DNA of 64,000 bases, taken from Methylumidiphilus sp963753955 (GTDB lineage: Bacteria > Pseudomonadota > Gammaproteobacteria > Methylococcales > Methylococcaceae). The DNA lies in contig CAVWEM010000008.1 of assembly GCA_963753955.1 (NCBI GenBank), forward strand, positions 1-64,000. The letters run 5' to 3'. Positions 58,142 to 64,000 of the stretch are shown piece after piece; within the stretch, counting starts at the first letter, position 1, and every line of letters begins with the position of its first letter. Under the pieces are notes generated by a model. That model did no database searches. It saw only the letters and a list, made by a program, of their open reading frames with translations, and had not been told where the DNA came from. A program made the translations under genes and the position numbers.

Positions 58142-59008
58142 TCAAGCCCGCTTGCGGGCCTCGGCCAGTTGATGGCTTCTTTTGAACTGGACGCGGGTGG
58201 TGAAGCCGTATTTGACCAGATCCACGAGACCTTGCTCGTCGACGCCCTGCAAGCCGATGGCTTTGGGTTCTTTATCCTTCAAGGTTCCGAACAGCCGATC
58301 CCAGCAGGAAAACACCGCGCCGTAATTGCTGTCATGCTCTTCCCGCAACACCGAGTGATGCAGGCGGTGCAGATGCGGTACGACAAACAGCCTAGACATA
58401 GCCTGTTCACCGGCAAAGCTGAAATTGCTGTGATGGAACAGGACGAGCAGGCTAATGATCGCTTGGTTCACCAGCACGACCTCCGCATCGACCCCCATCA
58501 CGCCGATGAAGGCCACCCTCACCAACATCTCCAAAATCAACTCGCCCAAGTGGAAGCGTAGGCCGGTGGTGACATTGAATGCCTTGTCGCTGTGATGCAC
58601 CTTGTGGACTGTCCATAACATGTCGATATGGTGGGTCGCGTAGTGCCAGACGTATAGCGTGAAGTCCAACAACAGGAAGCTGAGGAAACATTTGGCGGGG
58701 CCGTTTTCGATTCCGCCCAGCAAGCCGTTGCCAGAGAACGGTTGCGCCATGTAATACAATGATGGCATGGACAGCAAGGCCAGCGTGACGTCGTTGAACA
58801 GGAAGGTGCTGAGGTTCGTGAAACACGAGTTTTTCAATAGCTTGAGGCTGGGCCGCAAGAACGGGCTGCGCTTTTCGAGCAACAGGCAGAGCGCCAGGAA
58901 GCCTAAAAAGGCCAAAGCCAGCAGGTCATCGTTGCCGGGCGCTGTTGCCGCGTCCAGTCGGCCCAGCCGGTCGGCCACAGGAATGATGCTCGTGTCGATG
59001 TTCAACAT
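58142..59008 (-). CDS. Fatty acid hydroxylase/sterol desaturase family protein
   Basis: About 288 residues. This membrane di-iron enzyme has the histidine boxes WHYATHHID, HKVHHSDKAFN and HLHRLHHSVLREEHDSNYGA, and spans such as LLALAFLGFLALCLLLEKRS. I chose ATG 59008, which follows GGAGGATAAGG, over a GTG at 59026. It is the first gene of the minus-strand lipid operon, divergent from the MerR regulator. It probably oxygenates an acyl chain or similar lipid. Confidence 0.92.
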   Translation of the reverse strand: MLNIDTSIIPVADRLGRLDAATAPGNDDLLALAFLGFLALCLLLEKRSPFLRPSLKLLKNSCFTNLSTFLFNDVTLALLSMPSLYYMAQPFSGNGLLGGIENGPAKCFLSFLLLDFTLYVWHYATHHIDMLWTVHKVHHSDKAFNVTTGLRFHLGELILEMLVRVAFIGVMGVDAEVVLVNQAIISLLVLFHHSNFSFAGEQAMSRLFVVPHLHRLHHSVLREEHDSNYGAVFSCWDRLFGTLKDKEPKAIGLQGVDEQGLVDLVKYGFTTRVQFKRSHQLAEARKRA

Positions 59009-59070
59009 TGCCTTATCCTCCACCACATGTTCTTTCAGGGGCCCATATTTGGGCTTTGCTTGGATGAAGA

Positions 59071-59119
59071 GTGTAGACCTAAAAAAATTGTTGTCAACTA
59101 TTTGTATAGGTCATATGAT
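59071..59119. promoter_or_regulatory. Overlapping divergent promoters with an inverted-repeat operator
   Basis: Plus strand: TTGTCA (59091-59096), 17 bases, TATGAT (59114-59119) drives the MerR gene. Minus strand: TTGACA overlapping the same -35 and TACACT 16 bases on drives the lipid operon. GACCTA at 59076-59081 and TAGGTC at 59107-59112 are inverted around both -35 boxes, a likely MerR-protein operator. Confidence 0.55.
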
Positions 59120-59161
59120 AGACTTCAATCAATTTTTTCATTCCCATCGAAGATCCAGGCC

Positions 59162-60133
59162 ATGACAACCCCCTCAGGACAAGAACCCAGCATCGGCATT
59201 GGCGCGGTCTCCCGTTTGACCGGCATACCGCTGGACACTTTGCGCGTCTGGGAGCGCCGCTACCATTTGGTGACACCGCTGCGCACGGAAGACAACAAAC
59301 GCCAGTATTCGCGCACTGACGTGACCCGGTTGAGCCTCATCAAGCAGTTGGTCGATTTGGGTCATGCCATCAGCGCTGTCGCCCCGCTTGGCGAGGAAGC
59401 CTTGCGGGAGCGCCTGCTGATCCATCAAGAAAATCCGCCTCTCGCGCCAATTGGCGGGAGCCTCCGAGTTTTGATGCAAGGCGACGCCTTGCCGTTCCTG
59501 GCGAGGCATTGGCAAGGCGAATGGGAGGGTATCGAGCTGATCGGCAGCCATGTGTCCTATGCCGACTTTGAACGGGACGCCATCAAGCTAAAACCCGATG
59601 TGTTGGTTTTGGAAATGCCCGCCCTGCAAGCCGAACGGGTTGCCCAGCTCCAGGCGCTCGGCAAACGTTGCGGGGCCAAGCGCACGGTGGTGGTCTATGG
59701 CTTCGGCATGAAAGCCTTGCTGGAACGTTTGCGTCGGGACGGCATCTCAACTTTGCGGGCACCTGTCACCGGGCAAAGCTTGGCCCAGATCTGCCGCATC
59801 GACACTCGGGCCGAGTTTCAGCCGCCCGGCTTGGCTTTGACCGGGGAGTCCATTCCGTCGCGTCGCTTCGACGACGCAGCCTTGTCCGCCGTGACCCGGC
59901 TGCCGACCAGCATCCGCTGCGAATGCCCGCAGCATCTCGCCGATTTATTGTTCCGCCTCAACGCTTTTGAAGCCTACAGCGCGGATTGCGAAAACCGCAA
60001 CGAGAACGACGCGGCCTTGCACGCGCATTTGCACCGCGAGACGGCGAAAGCGCGGGTGTTGCTGGAGGAAGCCTTGGAACATTTGATTCGGTGTGAGGAG
60101 ATTGATTTGGCCGCTATCCGGGCGCTGGCTTGA
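59162..60133 (+). CDS. MerR family regulator with a Rossmann-like C-domain
   Basis: About 323 residues from ATG 59162 (MTTPSGQEPSIGIGAVSRLT). A MerR helix-turn-helix occupies residues 11-75 (SIGIGAVSRLTGIPLDTLRV, WERRYHLVTPLRTEDNKRQY). The C-terminal region (about 100-215; LRVLMQGDALPFLARHWQGE, KPDVLVLEMPALQAERVAQL) resembles the B12-binding fold of LitR/CarH but lacks the DxHxxG motif. It probably represses or activates the divergent lipid operon in response to light, singlet oxygen or another stress. Confidence 0.85.
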   Translation: MTTPSGQEPSIGIGAVSRLTGIPLDTLRVWERRYHLVTPLRTEDNKRQYSRTDVTRLSLIKQLVDLGHAISAVAPLGEEALRERLLIHQENPPLAPIGGSLRVLMQGDALPFLARHWQGEWEGIELIGSHVSYADFERDAIKLKPDVLVLEMPALQAERVAQLQALGKRCGAKRTVVVYGFGMKALLERLRRDGISTLRAPVTGQSLAQICRIDTRAEFQPPGLALTGESIPSRRFDDAALSAVTRLPTSIRCECPQHLADLLFRLNAFEAYSADCENRNENDAALHAHLHRETAKARVLLEEALEHLIRCEEIDLAAIRALA

Positions 60134-60219
60134 GGGATGAAATCCGCCTATTCCACCGCAGGGGAGGGGCAATCCAGTGCGTAAGCCCCAAGATAACAAG
60201 AACAATAAGGCGAGCCGCC

Positions 60220-60854
60220 ATGAAGAACCCTTCGACCCACATCGTCGCCACCCTCAAAGTCACGCTTTTCATCGCTTGTCTGTTGCCCTTGGCCCGGCTT
60301 TTGGCGGCGGGTTTCGCAGGCAGACTCGGGTCTGATCCGGTCGCGGATATCACGCACAGCACCGGCATCTGGGCCTTGCGCCTGTTGCTGCTCATGCTGG
60401 CTTTCACCCCTGCCAAAAAACTCACGGGCTGGCTTGGCTGGCCCGCCTGCGCCGCACCGTGGCCTTGTATGCCTTCTTTTATGCATGCCTGCATTTCATG
60501 GCCTATCTGCTCTTCGAGCAATTCTTCGACTGGCCCGAGATTGGCAAAGACATAGCCAAACGTCCCTATATCACCGCCGGCTTCGTAAGCTTTGTGCTGA
60601 TGGTGCCGCTGGCCGTCACGTCAACCAATGCCATGATGAAACGGCTCGGCGGGCGCAACTGGCAGCGCTTGCACCGGCTGAGTTATCTGATCGCCGCCGG
60701 GGCGGTGCTGCATTACTTCTGGCTGGTGAAGCAAGACATTCGCTTGCCCTCGCTGTATGCCTTGATCCTCGCCGTGTTGCTGTGCGCCCGGATGATGCGG
60801 CGAGGGCCGAAACCGCTTAGATCAGTGTCTTTTGGAAAACCAGCGAACGTCTGA
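60220..60854 (+). CDS. msrQ: MsrQ-like heme-binding membrane subunit (frameshifted)
   Basis: ATG 60220 (MKNPSTHIVATLKVTLFIAC) leads into ITHSTGIWALRLLLLMLAFT, the first heme-ligand helix. Near 60430-60440 the frame shifts; the rest reads LRRTVALYAFFYACLHFMAY, MKRLGGRNWQRLHRLSYLIA and AGAVLHYFWLVKQDIRL to 60854. MsrQ passes electrons to the periplasmic methionine sulfoxide reductase MsrP. No msrP gene is adjacent. A single-base change restores about 211 residues. Confidence 0.85.
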
Positions 60855-61041
60855 GCCAGATCACCCACAACCTGTCTACATTGGCCGGGGATCGGCGCTG
60901 TAGCCTCAAGACCTGCTCCAGAATGCGGGTGCGGCCCAATGTCTTGTCCGGCATGCGCAGAAAGCATTCCAACAAGGCAAATTCCTTCGGCGTGAGGTCG
61001 ATCAGAGCTATCACTTCGTGTGTCTCCCGATTCAACATCAA
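60817..61041 (-). pseudogene. OmpR-type response regulator DNA-binding domain scrap
   Basis: The reading LNRETHEVIALIDLTPKEFA, LLECFLRMPDKTLGRTRILE and NVDRLWVIWLRRSL is the winged-helix C-domain of an OmpR-family regulator (LTPREFALLE..R.P...LSRT.LLE..W). The receiver domain and part of the recognition helix are missing, and the 3' end overlaps msrQ. It is a non-functional remnant. Confidence 0.65.
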
Positions 61042-61115
61042 ATCAGCGATAAATCAGCGATGCGCAATTCCTTGGATTCCGGCTTGAGTCCGCTGCCAAG
61101 CGCTTAATTCGCATT

Positions 61116-61538
61116 TTAGGCGATGAGATATAGCGCCGCGCTTAGCACTGCGATCACAGCCAATATGCGGAACCAGTCTTCATGGCTCCAAGCGCCGTTG
61201 ACCCAATTCAAAAACGCGGCCCAACGCGCCTTGAGGGTGGCCAAAGGCTTGCGCAATAGACGCCAGCCCAAAACGAAGGTGGTCGGCAAGCCGACCCAGA
61301 CGATAAGGATTTGCGCCTCCCGCGTCGACAGGCCAAAGGCCCATTCGAGCAGGTTCTCGCTCTCCTGCTCAATGAATTCGACCAGAAGATAAAGCCCATG
61401 CCCGAGCAAGGGGAAGAGTATGTCGCCGAACAGGATCAATACTGCAAGCGTGAGGGCAACGCCGGCCGTTGTCTTGCCAACCCTCGGCGGCAGGGCTTGC
61501 AGAACAAACCGGATGGGTGTCTTCTCGTGCAGATGCAT
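61116..61538 (-). CDS. Hypothetical membrane protein
   Basis: 140 residues starting at ATG 61538 (MHLHEKTPIRFVLQALPPRV), behind GAGGAGACA. Three hydrophobic segments are visible: TTAGVALTLAVLILFGDILF, QILIVWVGLPTTFVLGWRLL and FRILAVIAVLSAALYLIA. An acidic stretch (EFIEQESENLLEW) lies between the first two. I recognise no family. It stands alone between the regulator scrap and the large glycosidase-like gene. Confidence 0.65.
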   Translation of the reverse strand: MHLHEKTPIRFVLQALPPRVGKTTAGVALTLAVLILFGDILFPLLGHGLYLLVEFIEQESENLLEWAFGLSTREAQILIVWVGLPTTFVLGWRLLRKPLATLKARWAAFLNWVNGAWSHEDWFRILAVIAVLSAALYLIA

Positions 61539-61741
61539 AAATGTCTCCTCGTCAGAATGCGTACGGGGTGTCCTGGCTTGGGCTTGCCCAAAGAATGGAT
61601 GACAAGGTAACGCTTTCGGGCCGGCGGAAAAACCTAGAATTCGTAAATGGAACGTTGCGCGGATTGCGAATGCCGTTCGGGAACCTCCGTTTGCGGGGCA
61701 TCCCCGTCCCGTTTTTTCTAATCTTCAAACTACTTCCGGTT

Positions 61742-64000
61742 TCAGTTCCCCAGCAGCACATCCACCCGGCGGAAATGGCCGCGTCGGAGGGCTTCGGCGT
61801 CAAGGTCTTCGAGATGGGGGCTTTCCACGGTCTGGATCGTGCCGTCCCGTCCGTGCAACTGGTAACGGCAGGGCAGGGCGGCAGCGGGGCCGAAGGTGTC
61901 GAGCCGCGCCGGGTTGGTGTATACCAGCAAGGTGTTGCCGAACAAGGCGCAGGCTGCGGAATGGCCAGGCAGGATTTCCTCCCCCGCGCCAAAGGGATTG
62001 GGGCGATGCTGTGTGGCGGAGAAAAAATCCTTGGACAGGCTGGGGGCGGGGCGGAAGAGCAGCCGCCCGTCTTCGTAGACAAAAGGCGCAGGCCCCAGGA
62101 AAAGATATGCCCACAGGTGCAAGAATTCCACGGTGGCACCGGACAGCCGCGCCACGCAACCCCGGCCATGCTCCCGCTCGTCGACGGCGAAGCCGCTGCT
62201 GACCAAAAAGCTCACACTTTCCGCCGGGTTGCGGCGGTATTCGTCGGGCTCGCGGAAGGGCACAAGCAGGCTTTTCATGCGCCCGTAAAATTCCTGTATC
62301 AACCCGCGCCGGGCCATTTCCAGCACAAATTTGTAATGCATGTGCAAAAACACCGAGCCGTTCTCCAGCCAGCCATAGTTGAAAATCCCTATCCGCCCGA
62401 GTGCCAGCGCGTCCTCCCCCAACGGGATGTTGAGCCGGAACATCCCCAGTTTCCGGTCGTACAACTCGCTGTCACACACCGCTTCGTATAACCTTCGCGC
62501 CTCCTCCGGCGGTGCGATGCGCAAGGCATGGACGAAGCCTTCCAAGAATAAGGGCAGGGCTTGTTGGCGGAAGCGTGTGACCTCGGCCTGTCCATTCCCT
62601 ATCTCACGGAATTCCTCAGCCTCGTAGGCGAAATAGCTCACGATGCCTGCCGACGTCCGGGCTTTGGCAATGGCTCCGTCCAGCCAAGCCGAAACCGTGA
62701 CGAGAAGATTCCGCACCTCAGCCAAGGGCAGCTTGCGTTCCTCGCCTGCGAATCCCATGAAGACCTGTTCCCGGTAGGCTTCTTTGAGATCATGGCTTTC
62801 CCGCCAGAATTGCCCGTCGGTAAGGGCGGGGCGGCGCAACAAGTCCGCCAGTCCGTGGGTAAAGTCTGCCAGTTCTGCGGGTAGAGGGAGTGTCCCTTCG
62901 GCATCGGCCAGGTTGCGCCGGGTGAAATCCACCAAGCGTTTGAGCTCAATGGTTTCGTTGACCGAGGAACCCAGCAGGCCCGGCAAGCCGTTCAAGGCGT
63001 CGCACCAGCCGGGGCGATCGGCTTCCATTTCGACGCCGACACCGCAAGGGTCTAAGGAGGCCAGTTTGTTGGCGACCAGGGTGATGATTTTCCCCAGCAA
63101 CGTGGTCACCACGATTTCCCCCTTCCCGGCCTGGTCGCGGGCTTGGAACCGGCCATGCTTGCGCGACTCGATCAAGGCTATCTTGTCAGGGCGCGCCTCC
63201 ACCGCACCATATTGCCGAATGCCCTGTGGAGTCACAGTGTATTTTCGGGATCGGGGCAGCACGAAATGGGTGGGGTCGAAGAAGGTGTGACACCGTTCAT
63301 GGAATAGTCCGGCCAGGCGGTCAGGGAAAATGGCCGCGTAGCTTTCCAGCAAATCCAGCAAGTAAGTCCAGTGGTCGGACCAATAGCCCCGGTCGAACTC
63401 GGCATCCTCCACCTCCCGCGCTTCCTTCAATATTTCTGCCATGACGGGTTCGTCATTTTTGACGACTTGCCACAGTTCCGCATATTTGAATTCCTTGGAC
63501 AGCACCGCTGCCAGCCCTGGGAATTGCCCGGTGTGATGCGCGAAAGCGGCGGGCTTGTCCACCGCAAACCGCGTGTTGCGCAGCGCTTGGGGGTTGTAGC
63601 CGTCGGGTTGGATCAAGTTGAAGAAATAGCGGATGTTTTTGGCATCCCAGGCGGGATCGAAAAAAACATCCAACCGACGGTTTTGCAAGGTATCGCGGAA
63701 ATCGCCATTGCCCTCGGAAAAGGGTGTGTCCGCCACCAGAAAATCGTTGTAGTCCCGCTCCAGGTCGCCATGTTTGCGCCCATACAAATGCAGATGCGCG
63801 CCACCCGGCACCTGCACGGTAAAGCCGCCGCGCAGGCCATTGTCCAGGTAGCACTGGCGGGCATAGGCGTCGAACAGCGGCTGGGCGGTGGCGGTGAATG
63901 CCCGGCGGGTCAGATCTTCGACCACGCGGCGGTTGTCCTCGCGCTTGGCCTCAAAATACGCCCCGCCGGCTATGCCTGACAGGAATTCATCCAGCGCAGG
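61742..64000 (-). CDS. Large glycosidase/phosphorylase-like protein (5' end outside window)
   Basis: The frame is open from the window end to 61742, at least 750 residues. Landmarks are PGGAHLHLYGRKHGDLERDY, FSEGNGDFRDTLQNRRLDVF, FNLIQPDGYNPQ, YWSDHWTYLLDLLESYAAIF and, near the C-terminus, GIFNYGWLENGSVFLHMHYK and PAPSLSKDFFSATQHR. The pattern suggests an (alpha/alpha)6-barrel enzyme related to cellobiose-phosphorylase-type (GH94-like) proteins. The substrate is unknown. No signal peptide can be assessed. It might act on stored or exported glucans, like the glg genes earlier in the window. Confidence 0.5.
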   Translation of the reverse strand, partial: PALDEFLSGIAGGAYFEAKREDNRRVVEDLTRRAFTATAQPLFDAYARQCYLDNGLRGGFTVQVPGGAHLHLYGRKHGDLERDYNDFLVADTPFSEGNGDFRDTLQNRRLDVFFDPAWDAKNIRYFFNLIQPDGYNPQALRNTRFAVDKPAAFAHHTGQFPGLAAVLSKEFKYAELWQVVKNDEPVMAEILKEAREVEDAEFDRGYWSDHWTYLLDLLESYAAIFPDRLAGLFHERCHTFFDPTHFVLPRSRKYTVTPQGIRQYGAVEARPDKIALIESRKHGRFQARDQAGKGEIVVTTLLGKIITLVANKLASLDPCGVGVEMEADRPGWCDALNGLPGLLGSSVNETIELKRLVDFTRRNLADAEGTLPLPAELADFTHGLADLLRRPALTDGQFWRESHDLKEAYREQVFMGFAGEERKLPLAEVRNLLVTVSAWLDGAIAKARTSAGIVSYFAYEAEEFREIGNGQAEVTRFRQQALPLFLEGFVHALRIAPPEEARRLYEAVCDSELYDRKLGMFRLNIPLGEDALALGRIGIFNYGWLENGSVFLHMHYKFVLEMARRGLIQEFYGRMKSLLVPFREPDEYRRNPAESVSFLVSSGFAVDEREHGRGCVARLSGATVEFLHLWAYLFLGPAPFVYEDGRLLFRPAPSLSKDFFSATQHRPNPFGAGEEILPGHSAACALFGNTLLVYTNPARLDTFGPAAALPCRYQLHGRDGTIQTVESPHLEDLDAEALRRGHFRRVDVLLGN

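Overview
The window is a GC-rich bacterial chromosome segment, most likely from a gammaproteobacterium. Glycogen catabolism linked to a phosphoketolase/acetate kinase shunt, an H-NS protein, a pst system and a membrane-lipid stress cluster would suit a type I methanotroph (Methylococcaceae). No pmo, mxa or other marker gene is present, so this placement is inference. I saw no rRNA, tRNA or CRISPR array.

Layout. (1) 1-9.2 kb is a gene graveyard: two inverted, decayed IS21 copies with a 370-bp tandem duplication, one intact small H-NS gene, fragments of an ATPase, a zincin, an alpha/beta hydrolase, a methyltransferase and glycerol kinase, then a nitroreductase, an internally deleted pirin, an intact DDE insertion sequence and a gene with an amber codon. 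(2) 9.2-18.3 kb is a nest of mobile elements. An IS3 carries a group II intron, whose reverse transcriptase gene is split by a serine-recombinase element. Next to it an IS4/IS701-type transposase gene is split by an IS5, which is itself split by an IS110. (3) 18.7-28.3 kb is a minus-strand operon glgP-xfp-ackA-(DUF6929-like)-glgX, converting glycogen to sugar phosphates and, through phosphoketolase, to acetyl phosphate, acetate and ATP. (4) 28.7-34.4 kb holds a Pho-box-like promoter and pstS-pstC-pstA-pstB-pstS2, followed by a Fic-like protein with an altered active site. (5) 35.2-44.6 kb, minus strand, carries a P1B-like P-type ATPase with several substituted core motifs, a dCache/HAMP receptor without output domain, a ParA/MinD-type ATPase, a small winged-helix-like protein, a P2-type cation ATPase and a divergent MetK. 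(6) 44.7-50.6 kb is a lower-GC accessory region with a DUF47 protein and an RND efflux gene cut by three insertion sequences. (7) 51.1-60.9 kb is a membrane-lipid/oxidative-stress cluster: two cyclopropane-fatty-acid-synthase homologues, DUF1365, an FAD amine oxidase-like protein, lipocalin, DUF6134-like, DUF1295, DUF2878 and a fatty-acid hydroxylase, divergent from a MerR regulator that is followed by msrQ. (8) The end holds a response-regulator remnant, a small membrane protein and the 3' part of a large glycosidase/phosphorylase-like gene running off the window.

At least ten otherwise well-preserved host genes carry a single-base frameshift (glgP, pstA, pstS2, the P2 ATPase, the receptor, the winged-helix gene, the amine oxidase, DUF1295, msrQ and others). 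These could be sequencing errors, but two in-frame stops and several large internal deletions show that real gene decay and IS expansion also occur here.
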